A DNA stretch of 64,000 nucleotides from positions 1 through 64,000 of the forward strand of contig NZ_JBDJAW010000015.1 of NCBI RefSeq assembly GCF_039649665.1, read 5' to 3'. The position numbers and the translations under genes were made by a program. The notes below the pieces were generated by a model. That model searched no databases, was not told the DNA's origin, and was given only the letters and a program-made list of their open reading frames with translations. Origin of the DNA: Microbispora sp. ZYX-F-249 (GTDB taxonomy: Bacteria; Actinomycetota; Actinomycetes; Streptosporangiales; Streptosporangiaceae). Of this stretch, positions 18,737 through 28,147 are shown in pieces; the first letter of the stretch is position 1; each line of letters starts with the position of its first letter.

Positions 18737-19768
18737 TCAGGCGAGCGCCCGCACCGCCGCCTCGAAGACCACGGGCAGGCGCCGCGCGGCCGGCACGATC
18801 ATCCGGGCCGCGAAGGGCTGCCGCCGGGCCCGCACGAGCGCGGCCGTCAGCAGCCGGGAACGCCACGACAGGCGCCGCCAGGCGATCTCGTAGTCCTCGG
18901 GGCGGCCCGCCCGCAGACAGCCGACCAGCGCGCGGGCCGACAGCAGCGCGAGAGAGATCCCCTCGCCGGTGAGCGCGTCCACGTAGCCCGCCGCGTCGCC
19001 GACGAGCAGCACCCGCCCGGCCACCCGCCGCCGCACCCGCTGGCGCAGCGGTCCCGCCCCGCGCACGGGGGTGACGGGCGGGCCGTCCAGCCGGGCGAGC
19101 AGACCGGGGAACTCGGCCAGGTGCTCGTCGTAGGTCCGCCGCTCGCCGCTCAGCACCGCCACGCCGACCAGGTCGTCGCCCACCGGCGTGACGTACGCCT
19201 CGCCGCCCGGAGCCCAGTGCACCTCCACGAAGTCCGTCCACGGCGCGACCCGGTAGTGGCGGCGCAGGCCGTACCGGCGGGGACCCGCGGCGGGCAGTTC
19301 CAGGCCGAGCCGCGCCCTGATCGGCGAGTGCAGCCCGTCGGCGGCGACCAGCCACCGCGCGCCGAGCACGGCTCCGCCCGTCAGCTCCACGCGGACGGCC
19401 TCGCCGGCGGCGTGCGGCACCTCCACCCGCCCGGGCACGACGCGGACGCCGAGCTCCCGCGCGCGGAGGGCGAGCGCGGCGTGCAGCGCCGTGCGGCGCA
19501 CGCCCAGCCCGGGGCCGTCCCGGAACTCCGCCTGCACCCGGTGCCGCCCGTCCACGTAGCGGATGCCGAGGAACGGCCTGCCGTCCGGCATCGCCACCCC
19601 GAGATCGGCCAGCGCGGCGGCGCCGCTGGGCATCAGCCCCTCGCCGCACGCCTTGTCGACCGGGACGGGCCGCGGCTCGACCACGACCGCCTCCATGCCG
19701 GCCAGGGCCGCGTGGACGGCGGTGGCCAGCCCGGCGGGCCCGCCACCGGCGACCAGCACGTCGATCAC
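18737..19768 (-). CDS. FAD-dependent oxidoreductase (geranylgeranyl-reductase/SrsC-like)
   Basis: A 343-residue flavoprotein with N-terminal FAD dinucleotide fold VAGGGPAGLATAVHAALAG and the second FAD motif VLLVGDAAGYVDALTGEGI, the signature of the group A flavin monooxygenase/geranylgeranyl reductase superfamily. The ATG at 19768 overlaps the stop of the upstream methyltransferase (ATGA). In the order type III PKS - methyltransferase - FAD enzyme it matches srsABC-type phenolic-lipid operons, where the flavoprotein hydroxylates an alkylresorcinol to a hydroquinone/quinone. The exact reaction is inferred. Confidence 0.85.
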   Translation of the reverse strand: MIDVLVAGGGPAGLATAVHAALAGMEAVVVEPRPVPVDKACGEGLMPSGAAALADLGVAMPDGRPFLGIRYVDGRHRVQAEFRDGPGLGVRRTALHAALALRARELGVRVVPGRVEVPHAAGEAVRVELTGGAVLGARWLVAADGLHSPIRARLGLELPAAGPRRYGLRRHYRVAPWTDFVEVHWAPGGEAYVTPVGDDLVGVAVLSGERRTYDEHLAEFPGLLARLDGPPVTPVRGAGPLRQRVRRRVAGRVLLVGDAAGYVDALTGEGISLALLSARALVGCLRAGRPEDYEIAWRRLSWRSRLLTAALVRARRQPFAARMIVPAARRLPVVFEAAVRALA

Positions 19769-20325
19769 GCCGCGGTCCCCGCCCCCGCGTCACGGGCTGC
19801 GGGACCGGGGGCGGCGGTGGCGAGCGCGGCGTTCTCGCAGCGCAGGCGCACGGCCATGAGCGGCACGTTGAGCACGGTGAAAACCAGTGCGGTCAGCCAG
19901 GCCGAGTGCACGAGCGGCAGCGCCGCGCCCTCCACCGCCACCGCGACGTAGTTGGGGTGGCGCAGCCAGCCGAACCGGTACGGCCCGCGCCGCACGAGCG
20001 GCATGCCGGGCACGACGACGACCTGCGTGTTCCACTGCGGGCCCAGCGTGGTGACGCACCACCAGCGCAGCCCCTGCGCGGCCAGGACCAGCCCGAACAT
20101 CGGCCAGCCCAGGCCCGGGACGAACGGCCGGTCCGCCAGCCACACCTCCAGCAGGCATCCGGCCAGCAGGCCGGTGTGCAGGGCGACCATCCAGGGATAG
20201 TGGCCCTGCCCGTACACCACCCCGCCCCGGGCGAGGCTCCAGCGGGCGTTGCGGCGCGCGACGACGAGTTCGGCGAGCCGCTCCACCGCGACGAGCGCGA
20301 CGAGCAGCGCGTACGAGAGCGACAC
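19765..20325 (-). CDS. ICMT-like membrane methyltransferase (SrsB-type)
   Basis: A 186-residue protein with four to five membrane helices. Its conserved C-terminal block GPYRFGWLRHPNYVAVAVEG matches the SAM-binding RHPxY motif of isoprenylcysteine carboxyl methyltransferase-like enzymes. The GTG start at 20325 lies 10 bp after the PKS stop, with GGGAGA as ribosome site, and the gene is coupled to the following oxidoreductase by an ATGA overlap. In this context it probably O-methylates a membrane-embedded alkylresorcinol produced by the PKS, not a prenyl-cysteine. Confidence 0.87.
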   Translation of the reverse strand: MSLSYALLVALVAVERLAELVVARRNARWSLARGGVVYGQGHYPWMVALHTGLLAGCLLEVWLADRPFVPGLGWPMFGLVLAAQGLRWWCVTTLGPQWNTQVVVVPGMPLVRRGPYRFGWLRHPNYVAVAVEGAALPLVHSAWLTALVFTVLNVPLMAVRLRCENAALATAAPGPAARDAGAGTAA

Positions 20326-20335
20326 GGGGGTCTCC

Positions 20336-21406
20336 CTACCAGCGCAGCAGGACCAGTTCGGAGCAGAATCCCGGGCCCATCGCCAGCAGCAGGCCCGGGG
20401 TGCCCGGCGGCGGTGGCCGCAGGGTGAGGGTGTCGCGCAGCACGTGCAGCACCGAGGCGGACGACAGGTTGCCGTTGGCGGCCAGCGACCGCCAGGTGAG
20501 GTCGAGCGCGCCGTCCGGCAGCGCGAGCGTCTCCGCGACGGCCTCCAGCACCTTGGGGCCGCCGGGGTGGCAGACCCAGGCGGTGACGTCGCCGGCGGTC
20601 AGGCCGTGGTCGGCGAGGAACCCGTGCACGTCGTCGCCCAGGTGCGCGCGGACGACGTCGGGCACCCCGGCGTCGAGCACCACCCGGAAGCCGCTGTCGC
20701 GGACGTCCCAGCCCATCACGCGTTCGGAACCGGGATACAGACGGCTGCGCGTCGCGACGACCGCGGGTCCCGCGACGCCGTCCGCCACGGGCGGCTCGCG
20801 GTCGTCCCCGTACGCGACCACGGCGGCGGCGCCGTCCCCGAACAGGGCGCCCGCCACGAGGTTGGCCGTGGAGGTGTCGTCGCGCTGCAGGGTGAGGGAG
20901 CACAGCTCGACCGAGAGCAGCACCGCCACGTGAGCGGGCCAGCCGCGCAGGTAGTCGTGCAGCCGGCCGATCCCCGCCGCGCCCGCCACGCATCCGAGGC
21001 CGAACACCGGCACCCGCTTGACGTCCGGGCGCAGCCCGATCCGGTTCACCAGCCGGGCGTCCAGCGACGGCGCGGCGACGCCGGTGACCGACGTGCACAT
21101 GATCATGTCGACGTCCGCGGGGGTGAGGCCGGCCGCGTCCAGCGCCGCCGTCACGGCCTGCGCGCCCAGGTCGAGCGCGGCCTCGATGAACAGGTCGTTG
21201 GCCGCGCCGAAACCGTCGAGCTTGCCGTACTGGTCGAGCGGCAGCACCAGGTTGCGGTGCTCAACCCGGGCGCCGGCGTGCAGCCTGTCGAGAAGCCGGC
21301 GGTCGGCGCCCGGAGGAAGACACACCCTCGCCAGGGCGTCCGCGATCTCCGCCTGCGAGTGGCGATGAGGGGGGACGACACCGTGGACGGCCGCGATCCG
21401 CGTCAT
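20336..21406 (-). CDS. Type III polyketide synthase (chalcone synthase-like, alkylresorcinol type)
   Basis: A 356-residue homodimeric-type ketosynthase. The catalytic triad is visible: C139 ([12 protein letters not shown]), H280 (WVCHPGGPK) and N313 ([10 protein letters not shown]), with the C-terminal [11 protein letters not shown]. The ATG at 21406 follows GAGGATG. The downstream methyltransferase and FAD enzyme resemble srsA-srsB-srsC of Streptomyces, so a long-chain acyl starter extended by malonyl-CoA to an alkylresorcinol is the most likely product. A tetrahydroxynaphthalene synthase (RppA) is less likely given the partner genes. Confidence 0.92.
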   Translation of the reverse strand: MTRIAAVHGVVPPHRHSQAEIADALARVCLPPGADRRLLDRLHAGARVEHRNLVLPLDQYGKLDGFGAANDLFIEAALDLGAQAVTAALDAAGLTPADVDMIMCTSVTGVAAPSLDARLVNRIGLRPDVKRVPVFGLGCVAGAAGIGRLHDYLRGWPAHVAVLLSVELCSLTLQRDDTSTANLVAGALFGDGAAAVVAYGDDREPPVADGVAGPAVVATRSRLYPGSERVMGWDVRDSGFRVVLDAGVPDVVRAHLGDDVHGFLADHGLTAGDVTAWVCHPGGPKVLEAVAETLALPDGALDLTWRSLAANGNLSSASVLHVLRDTLTLRPPPPGTPGLLLAMGPGFCSELVLLRW

Positions 21407-21524
21407 CTCACATCCTCGGGCTGGCGAAAATCGTGACAAGTCCCTCTTGCCCGTTGAGGGCCGCCGCATACCCTCCGAGCTCGATGATGATCCGCATCCG
21501 TAAGGTCCGGTTACGCTCGGGGTC

Positions 21525-22484
21525 GTGACCGGCTCAGGGGCCCTTCCCGACGAAACGGCGCCCGCGACCGGCCCGGGCGCCGCCGCGCCGGGTCGCGGCG
21601 CGCGTCCCGGCGGCACCGCCCCGGCGGACGCCGCGGGCGAGCCGCCGGCCGGGCCGCGGCGGACGGTGACCGGGCTGGCCCTGGCGTGCCATCCGGGTCC
21701 GGCCGCGGCGGTGACCGCCCTGGTCACGGCGCTCGTGGCGCTCGCCGGGTGGGGCCCGGCGGGGACCGCGCTCGCGGCTCTCGCCGTGCTGAGCGGCCAG
21801 TTGTCCGTGGGCTGGTGCAACGACGCCGTGGACGCCGCCAGGGACGCCGCGGCGGCGCGGGCCGCCAAGCCGATCGTCGCGGGCCTGGTGACCGCGCGCA
21901 CGGTGCGCGCCGCGGCGTTCGCCGCGCTGGCGGCCTGCGTGCCGCTCTCGCTGGCCTGCGGCCCGGTCGCCGGGGCTACGCACCTGTTCGCCGTGGCCGC
22001 GGCCTGGGCGTACAACCTGTGGCTCAAGGGCACGGCTGCCTCGTGGGCGCCGTACGCCGCGGGGTTCGGCGTGGTGCCGGTGTTCGTGACGGCAGGAATG
22101 CCGGGCGCCGTGCCGCCGGCGTGGTGGGCGGTGCTCGCCGCGGCGCTGCTCGGCTGCGCGGCGCACCTCGCCAACGTGCTGCCCGACATCGAGACGGACG
22201 TCGCCACGGGAGTGCGCGGCTGGCCGCAGCGTCTCGGCGCCGCCCGGGTGCGGGCCGTCCTGCCGCTGCCGCTGCTGGCCGCGTCCGTGCTCCTGGTGGC
22301 CGGGCCGCCGGGACCGGCCGGCCCGGCCCGATGGCTCGCGCTCGCGGGGGTGGCCGCGTGCGCCGCGGCCGGCCTGCTGCTCGGGCGGCGCGTGCCCCGG
22401 GCGCCCTTCGCCGCCGCGATCGGCGCCGCGGGCATCGACGTCCTGCTGCTGGCCGCCACACCGGGCGTCGTCACCGGAGGCTGA
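21525..22484 (+). CDS. UbiA-family membrane prenyltransferase
   Basis: A 319-residue protein with a low-complexity N-terminal tail (about 45 residues) and eight or nine predicted membrane helices. Both aspartate-rich prenyl-diphosphate sites are visible: NDAVDAARD and LPDIETD. The GTG start at 21525 comes from a 118-bp divergent promoter shared with the type III PKS. It could prenylate the polyketide-derived aromatic or act on a separate quinone. The close divergent pairing supports joint function but does not prove it. Confidence 0.85.
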   Translation: MTGSGALPDETAPATGPGAAAPGRGARPGGTAPADAAGEPPAGPRRTVTGLALACHPGPAAAVTALVTALVALAGWGPAGTALAALAVLSGQLSVGWCNDAVDAARDAAAARAAKPIVAGLVTARTVRAAAFAALAACVPLSLACGPVAGATHLFAVAAAWAYNLWLKGTAASWAPYAAGFGVVPVFVTAGMPGAVPPAWWAVLAAALLGCAAHLANVLPDIETDVATGVRGWPQRLGAARVRAVLPLPLLAASVLLVAGPPGPAGPARWLALAGVAACAAAGLLLGRRVPRAPFAAAIGAAGIDVLLLAATPGVVTGG

Positions 22485-22507
22485 GGCGGGCGAGCGCCCG
22501 GCGGGCG

Positions 22508-23665
22508 TCACCTTCGGGGGAGGAACAGCCCCAGCGCCACGGCCGCGACCGGCACCACGCAGAGGATCGTGAAAACGCCCTGCGGGCCGTACGCCTCCGC
22601 CGCGACGCCCAGCACCGGTGCGGCGAGCCCGCCGACGCTCACAGCGAGCCCGAGCGTGACACCGGCCGCGGTGCCCGGCCGGTTCGGCAGGTAGTCCTGT
22701 CCCAGCTTGACCAGCACGGCGAACGGGATGTTGATCGCGATGCCCGCCAGCACGGCGAACAGCAGCGGCAGGTAGGGCCCCGGCAGCAGACGCAGCCCGG
22801 CGAGCGCCGGTATGGCCAGCAGGCCGCCGATCTGCACGGTCCGCACGAGCCCGATCCGGTCGGCGAGGCGCCCCCCGGTCAGCGTGCCCGCGACCCCGCC
22901 GACCAGGAAGCAGGCCAGCGCCGTGCCCGCGACGCCGCGTCCGGCCCCCAGGTGCCTGATCCAGAACAGCTCGATGAAGGTGAGCACGCCGAAGAACGTC
23001 ACCGACCTGACGATCTCGACGCCGGTGAGGACCATGAAGGGCGCCCACCTGTCGGCGCCGGCGCGGGTGCCGGCGGCGGCCGCCCGGGCCGAGGGCCGCT
23101 TCCTGAGCAGCGCGAACGCGACGAGCAGCGCCGGCGGGATGAACAGCGCCGTGGCGCCGACGCCCATCGAGATCAGGGCGGGCGTGGCCAGCACCGGCGC
23201 GAGGAAGAAGCCGACGCTCCCGCCCGCCGCGAAGACGCTCATCGCCGTGGCGCTGTCTCCCGCCGTCTCCCTGGCCCCCTTGCCCGCCGCCGGGTGGAAC
23301 ATGGCCACCCCGAGCCCGGACAGCAGGACGAGGGTCCAGACCGCGGCGTACGGCTCCACCAGCCCGGACAGCCCGAGGCCGAGGCCGGCCAGCGCGACGC
23401 CGGCGGCGGCCAGCCAGCCGAGGCGGAAACGGTCGACCGCGAGGCCGATGAACGGCTGCGGGATCGAACTGCCCAGCGCCGCGGCCAGCGTCAGCCCGGA
23501 GGCCGCCACGTAGCCGTAGTGCCGGTCGAGCACGAAATAGGGCACACAGGCCGGCACCAGTCCCTGGTAGAGGTCGTCGACGGCGTGCGCGGCCGCCCAC
23601 AGCCACATGCGCCGCCACGCGGACGTCGCCCGCGCCGCCGGCGCCGAAACGGTTGTCTCTGTCAC
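22508..23665 (-). CDS. Major facilitator transporter (fosmidomycin-resistance-like)
   Basis: A 385-residue, 12-helix MFS protein. The early block WAAAHAVDDLYQGLVPACVPYF resembles the FSR (fosmidomycin resistance) subfamily, and MFHPAAGKGAR after helix 4 is the FSR-type HPxA motif. The GTG start at 23665 has GAGGAG 8 bases upstream. It is divergent from an AraC-type regulator with 75 bp between, so it is probably a regulated drug or metabolite efflux pump. The substrate cannot be predicted. Confidence 0.88.
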   Translation of the reverse strand: MTETTVSAPAARATSAWRRMWLWAAAHAVDDLYQGLVPACVPYFVLDRHYGYVAASGLTLAAALGSSIPQPFIGLAVDRFRLGWLAAAGVALAGLGLGLSGLVEPYAAVWTLVLLSGLGVAMFHPAAGKGARETAGDSATAMSVFAAGGSVGFFLAPVLATPALISMGVGATALFIPPALLVAFALLRKRPSARAAAAGTRAGADRWAPFMVLTGVEIVRSVTFFGVLTFIELFWIRHLGAGRGVAGTALACFLVGGVAGTLTGGRLADRIGLVRTVQIGGLLAIPALAGLRLLPGPYLPLLFAVLAGIAINIPFAVLVKLGQDYLPNRPGTAAGVTLGLAVSVGGLAAPVLGVAAEAYGPQGVFTILCVVPVAAVALGLFLPRR

Positions 23666-23740
23666 TGATCGTCTCCTCGAGAGGCTCCGTCGAGCATCCC
23701 GGAGGACCGAGTCGGCGAACTAGCGATACTCTGCCGAGTC

Positions 23741-24484
23741 ATGTCGGCAACCCGCCATCCCGCGAGCGGCGGCCCGTCCCGCGTGCCGCTGGCCCACCGC
23801 CAGCGCATCGACTGGCACGACCACGCCTCGCACCAGCTCATCCATCCGCACCGCGGAGTGTTGCGGATCTCGACCCCGCTCGGCGACTGGGTGGTGCCGC
23901 CGCATCGGGGCGTGTGGATACCGGCGGGGGTGGCGCACGCGCACGAGGCGTACGGGCCGACCGAGATGCGGGCGCTGATCTTCGATCCCCCGGTCAACCC
24001 GCTGCGGCTGGACCGGCCCACGGTCCTGGCGATCACGCCGCTGCTGCGGGAGGTGGTGGTCGCCCTGACCGGCGACGACGAGCCGACCGAGCGGCAGCGG
24101 GCCAACCTGGAACGCGTGCTGCTCGACCAGCTCCGCGAGGTCGAGGCGCTGCCGCTGTGCCTGCCGACGCCGTCCGATCCCCGGCTGCGCGACGTGGCCG
24201 CGATCCTGGAGGCGGACCCGGCGGACGGCCGGACGCTCGCCGCGCTCGGCGCGGTCGTGGGCGCGTCCGAACGCACGCTCAGCAGGCTGTTCCGGGCGGA
24301 GACCGGCATGAGCTTCCCGCAGTGGCGGACCCAGCTGCGGCTGCATCACGCGCTCATCCTGCTGGCCGGCGGCCGATCGGTGACCTCGACGGCCGCCGCC
24401 TGCGGTTACAGCGGTCCGAGCGCCTTCATCCAGTCGTTCAAGCACGCCTTCGGCACGACCCCGCACGCGTACGTGCGCGCGTGA
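23741..24484 (+). CDS. AraC-family regulator with cupin sensor domain
   Basis: 247 residues. The N-terminal cupin (about 20-85) contains the histidine cluster DWHDHASHQLIHPHRG, typical of metal- or ligand-binding AraC sensors next to efflux pumps. The C-terminal double helix-turn-helix spans about 155-247 (LGAVVGASERTLSRLFRAET and CGYSGPSAFIQSFKHAFG). The divergent MFS pump is the probable target. Confidence 0.9.
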   Translation: MSATRHPASGGPSRVPLAHRQRIDWHDHASHQLIHPHRGVLRISTPLGDWVVPPHRGVWIPAGVAHAHEAYGPTEMRALIFDPPVNPLRLDRPTVLAITPLLREVVVALTGDDEPTERQRANLERVLLDQLREVEALPLCLPTPSDPRLRDVAAILEADPADGRTLAALGAVVGASERTLSRLFRAETGMSFPQWRTQLRLHHALILLAGGRSVTSTAAACGYSGPSAFIQSFKHAFGTTPHAYVRA

Positions 24485-24493
24485 GGCGGCCGG

Positions 24494-26002
24494 CTACGGC
24501 CGGGTGAGCACCACGTATCCGGCCTCCCGGAACACCACCCGGTAGCCCCGCTCACGCAGGGCCTCGACCCGGGCCACCTGCGCGTGGACCGAGCCGAAGG
24601 GGAACGCCCTGGCGCCCACGTCGGCGGCGACCCACGGCGCCCCGCGCGGCGTGCGGTCCCACAGCAGGGTCCGCGTACGCGGCGACAGGGCCGCGGCGAG
24701 GGAGTCGGCCGCCTCGACCAGCGCGCCGTCCGGCACGGCCGCGACGGCCCGCCCGGCCGCCCGGGTCCGGGCGGTCTCCACGTAGAAGCCGGGCGTGAAC
24801 AGCGCGCCGAACGAGAAGAACGGCACGAGCGCGAACGCGACGGCGAGCGCCAGCAGCGCCCACCCCCGCAGGAGCACCCCGGCCCTTCCGGGAGAACGCG
24901 AGGCCGCCCGCAGCGCGCCGTCGGCCCCGGCGGCGAAGACCACCGCGACGACGAAGGCCGTGTAGTGGTACCGCGGCGTCCACCAGTTCGGGTAGGTGCT
25001 GGCGAGCATGCGTTCCACCAGCGGCGGCAGCAGAGCCAGCCCCAGCGGGGACAGCGCGGCGGTGAACAGCACGGGAGCCAGCGTCAGCACGAGCGTCCGC
25101 AGCTTCAGCGGCGGGTCGGCGAGCAGCGCGGCGACGTCGCCCGGGCGCGTGACGGCACGCACCACGGCCCGGGGGAGGTCCGGACCCAGCGTCCAGTACG
25201 CCCAGTAATAGTCGGCCCTGCCCCCGAAGTGCGGGATGAGGATGCCCGTCGCCACCAGGGTCGCGGCCGCGCCGCCCGCGACGAGCAGCGCCCCCGTGAT
25301 CCGGTCGCCGCGGCGGGTGAGGAGGAACAGCCCGAACCCGGCCAGCAGCAGGCCCATGTCCTCCTTGACCAGGAGAAGGGCCAGCCCCGCGAGGAGCGCC
25401 GCCCGCCTGTGCCCGGCCCGGTGCCGCTCCAGCATGGCCGCCGTGAGCAGTGGCACGAACGCCACCTCGTGGAAGTCGAAGGCCACGGCCTCGATGATCG
25501 GCCACGACAGGGCGTAGGCGACCGCGACGGGATGGGCCACGCGCCGTCCGGCCGTGACCGCCGAGGAAGCGCGGAAGGCGTACGCCCACACGAACGGGAT
25601 CGACAGCGCGAGGAGAACGGCCTGCGCGACGAGCAGGGTCGCGGGCCCGTCGTGGATCCGGTACAGCGGCGCCAGCAGCGCGAGCGCCGGAGACCAGTGG
25701 TCGCCGAGCACGCAGAACCCCGGCCCGAACCCGTTGTGCACTCCCTTCAGCATCGAGACCGGCGGCTGGAGACGCGCGTACGAGCGGATCGCCTGGTCGA
25801 ATATCACCAGGTCGTAGGCGCCCGCCCGGAAACGCGCCAGCCTCAGGCACGAATAGAACGCGTAGAGCGCCGCCGCCGCGACGGTGAGGGCGCAGACGAA
25901 GGCGAGGTCCGCGCCGGTCCACCTCACGCCCGCCCGTTCTCCGGCGGTGGGGCCCCGGCGGGCGAGGCCTCGATCCCGTGCCCGCGACGGGCCTGCAATC
26001 AT
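24494..26002 (-). CDS. DUF2079 family polytopic membrane protein
   Basis: About 502 residues with about ten membrane helices. The DUF2079 signatures AYDLVIFDQAIRSYA, the GDHWSP motif and a DFHEVAF motif are present. The architecture resembles GT-C glycosyltransferases, but no member has an established activity to my knowledge. The start is uncertain: ATG at 26002 is used here, with candidates further upstream (26032 and 26119), none with a good ribosome site. It is convergent with the AraC gene and in the same orientation as the sugar-modification genes upstream, so an envelope-glycan role is possible. Confidence 0.75.
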   Translation of the reverse strand: MIAGPSRARDRGLARRGPTAGERAGVRWTGADLAFVCALTVAAAALYAFYSCLRLARFRAGAYDLVIFDQAIRSYARLQPPVSMLKGVHNGFGPGFCVLGDHWSPALALLAPLYRIHDGPATLLVAQAVLLALSIPFVWAYAFRASSAVTAGRRVAHPVAVAYALSWPIIEAVAFDFHEVAFVPLLTAAMLERHRAGHRRAALLAGLALLLVKEDMGLLLAGFGLFLLTRRGDRITGALLVAGGAAATLVATGILIPHFGGRADYYWAYWTLGPDLPRAVVRAVTRPGDVAALLADPPLKLRTLVLTLAPVLFTAALSPLGLALLPPLVERMLASTYPNWWTPRYHYTAFVVAVVFAAGADGALRAASRSPGRAGVLLRGWALLALAVAFALVPFFSFGALFTPGFYVETARTRAAGRAVAAVPDGALVEAADSLAAALSPRTRTLLWDRTPRGAPWVAADVGARAFPFGSVHAQVARVEALRERGYRVVFREAGYVVLTRP

Positions 26003-26143
26003 CCAGGTGACAATCCGCGCGATCCCGGGCATTGGTGTCGTCCGCTTCCGCCTGCTTTCCGCGCAGGCTATCGGCGGCGCCGCCGCACGGACCGGGACCG
26101 CCGCCCCGTTTCCCCTCATCGGCCGGCAAAGCTCCGGCCCGCC

Positions 26144-26764
26144 TCACCGGTGCGGGGTCAGGACGGAGAACCAGCGGCCGGCCTCGCTCCACGTCTCCAC
26201 CGGGCGGAAGCCGGTGCGCCCCGCGAGCGGGCCGATGTCCGACACGCTGACCCGCCCCCAGGCGAACCACGCGGTGGCCCTGCCCTCCCGGCGCAGCCGG
26301 ACCCGCTCCGTACGGGTCGCGGTGCCGGGTGAATCGAGCTCGGCGACGACCTCGCCGCCGGGCCGCAGCAGCTCGCGGACCCGGCGCAGCAGGGCGTCGG
26401 GGTCGCCGCCGATGCCGATGTTGCCGTCGGCCAGCAGCACCGTGCCCCAGCGGCCGGCGCCGGGCACATGCCCGAAGACGTCACGGCACAGGGCCCGCCC
26501 GCCGGCGAGACGGGTGAGCCGGACCGCCCGGGGAGTCACGTCGATGCCGAGCGCCCGCACCCCCCGCCTCGTCAGGGCCACGGTCAGCCGCCCCGGTCCC
26601 GAGCCCACGTCGAGCGTGGGGTCGGCGCAGCGGGCGAGCATCGCCTCGTCCCCCTCCGCGCCGTCGATCCACCGCCACGCCTCCAGCGGCCACGTCCCGC
26701 CGTCCGCCGACTCGACCTCGACCCGCGCGCCGTCCAGCGACTCGGCGTACAGGGGCCCGATCAC
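26144..26764 (-). CDS. Class I SAM-dependent methyltransferase
   Basis: 206 residues with the SAM-binding motif I LDVGSGPGRLTVAL and motif II-like ALGIDVTPRAV, then LLADGNIGIGGDPDALL and a post-motif LLRPGGEVVAELD. The GTG start at 26764 overlaps the stop of the upstream glycosyltransferase gene (GTGA). It is third in a tight operon with two glycosyltransferases, so the substrate is probably a sugar or glycolipid product of that operon. Confidence 0.85.
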   Translation of the reverse strand: MIGPLYAESLDGARVEVESADGGTWPLEAWRWIDGAEGDEAMLARCADPTLDVGSGPGRLTVALTRRGVRALGIDVTPRAVRLTRLAGGRALCRDVFGHVPGAGRWGTVLLADGNIGIGGDPDALLRRVRELLRPGGEVVAELDSPGTATRTERVRLRREGRATAWFAWGRVSVSDIGPLAGRTGFRPVETWSEAGRWFSVLTPHR

Positions 26765-27414
26765 GCGGGGACGTCCGTGCCGAGGGCCGCCAGCGTCGCC
26801 GCGAACCGCGAGGAGGGGGCCAGCGCGGCCACCGCGCGCGCGTCGGCGGCGGTGTCCACGTCGGTCAGCTCGGGCAGCAGGGCGGCCCGCACGCCCGCGG
26901 CGCGGATCCGCTCCATCAGCAGCGCGCCGGTGTCGGGCCGGGACATCGGCAGCCCGGCCAGCAGGGCGGGGTCGGGCCTGCGCTGCCCGAGCAGCCAGAA
27001 CCCGCCGTCGGCGGCCGGGCCGACCACGACCTCGTGCTCGCCCAGCAGCCGCCCCGCCTCGGCCAGCAGAGCGGGAGTGACCTGCGGGGTGTCCATGCCG
27101 ATCAGCACCGGCGGGACGGGCAGGGCCGCCCAGGCGTCGGCGAAGGCGGCGGCCAGCCGTGCGGCCAGGTCGTCCCCGCGCTGCGCGACCACGTCGCACC
27201 CCGCGGGCAGCCACGGCCCCGGCTCGCCGAGCAGGGCCAGCACCCGGCGCGCGGCGGGGGCGGCGGCGACGGCCGCCAGGGTGTCGCGCAGCGCCGCCTC
27301 CGCGAGCGCGGCGGCCTCCCGCGCGCTGTAGGGCGGCGTGAGCCGGGTCTTGACCGCCCCGGGCACGGGCGACTTGGCGATGACGACGAGCTGCGCCGAG
27401 GCCGCGGCCCTCAC
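26761..27414 (-). CDS. TIGR04282/DUF2064-type glycosyltransferase
   Basis: 217 residues with the opening VVIAKSPVPGAVKTRLTPPY, the nucleotide-binding start of the family annotated as arsenosugar-biosynthesis-type glycosyltransferases, and VLIGMDTPQVTP, the conserved DxP acceptor-side motif. The GTG start at 27414 overlaps the upstream GT2 stop (GTGA). A nucleotide-sugar-dependent transfer or a nucleotidylyl-transfer-like reaction is possible; the arsenosugar role is not implied by this context. Confidence 0.85.
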   Translation of the reverse strand: MRAAASAQLVVIAKSPVPGAVKTRLTPPYSAREAAALAEAALRDTLAAVAAAPAARRVLALLGEPGPWLPAGCDVVAQRGDDLAARLAAAFADAWAALPVPPVLIGMDTPQVTPALLAEAGRLLGEHEVVVGPAADGGFWLLGQRRPDPALLAGLPMSRPDTGALLMERIRAAGVRAALLPELTDVDTAADARAVAALAPSSRFAATLAALGTDVPA

Positions 27415-28055
27415 GCCGCCCGCCACATGTCCCGCACGGTCCTGACGGTGCCGCGGACGGTCCCGGTCACCTTGGACCGGCCCACCCTCGGCAGGTAGTC
27501 CACCTCGACCTCGCCGACGCGCCAGCCCGCCTCGCTCGCCCGCAGCACCATCTCCAGCGGGTAGCCGAACCGCCGGTCCCGCAGGTCCAGGGCGAGCAGC
27601 GCCGTACGGCGGGCCGCCCGCATCGGGCCGAGGTCGTGCAGCGGGGCGCCGGTGCGGCGGCGCAGCCGCCAGGCGAGCACCCGGTTGCCCAGCCGGGCGT
27701 GCGCGGGCCACGCCGACCCGGTGACGGGCCTGCGGCGGCCCAGCACGAGGTCGGCGGCGCCGCTCACCACCCCCTCCGCGACGTACGGCACCTGCCGGGG
27801 GTCGAGGGAGGCGTCGGCGTCCATGAAGCACACGACGGGGGCGGTCGCCGCGGTGAGGCCCGCGTGGCAGGCGGCGCCGAAGCCCGGCCGCGGCTCGGTC
27901 ACCACGAGCGCGCCGTGCCGGGCGGCGACCTCGGCCGACCCGTCCGTGGACCCGTTGTCCACCACGATGGCGCGGCAGCCGTCCGGCATCCGGCCGAGCA
28001 CCCAGGGCAGCGCCGCCGCCTCGTCGAGGCAGGGAAGCACCACATCGATCTGCAT
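27411..28055 (-). CDS. GT2-family glycosyltransferase (dolichyl-phosphate mannosyltransferase-like)
   Basis: 214 residues with GT-A features: DVVLPCLDEAAALPWVL at the N-terminus, VVDNGSTDGSAEVA, and the DxD-type FMDADASLDP. The C-terminus (GRSKVTGTVRGTVRTVRDM) matches the family loop that contacts the acceptor. It has no transmembrane anchor. It probably moves a sugar to a polyprenyl phosphate or surface glycan, feeding the divergently encoded membrane transferase. Confidence 0.9.
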   Translation of the reverse strand: MQIDVVLPCLDEAAALPWVLGRMPDGCRAIVVDNGSTDGSAEVAARHGALVVTEPRPGFGAACHAGLTAATAPVVCFMDADASLDPRQVPYVAEGVVSGAADLVLGRRRPVTGSAWPAHARLGNRVLAWRLRRRTGAPLHDLGPMRAARRTALLALDLRDRRFGYPLEMVLRASEAGWRVGEVEVDYLPRVGRSKVTGTVRGTVRTVRDMWRAA

Positions 28056-28147
28056 GCCGCAGAAGCTAGGGCCGCCGGCGCCGCGCAGTTCTTACGAAGT
28101 GACTACGGCGGGGGTGGGCGGCCGCCGGCGAACCTAGCCTGTGGGCC

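Noticed and set aside
18558-18893. Possible small peptide gene after an AAGGAGG motif upstream of the kinase
   Set aside because: The AAGGAGG at about 18617 is not followed by a suitable start codon at normal spacing, and the longer frame runs antisense into the FAD oxidoreductase gene.
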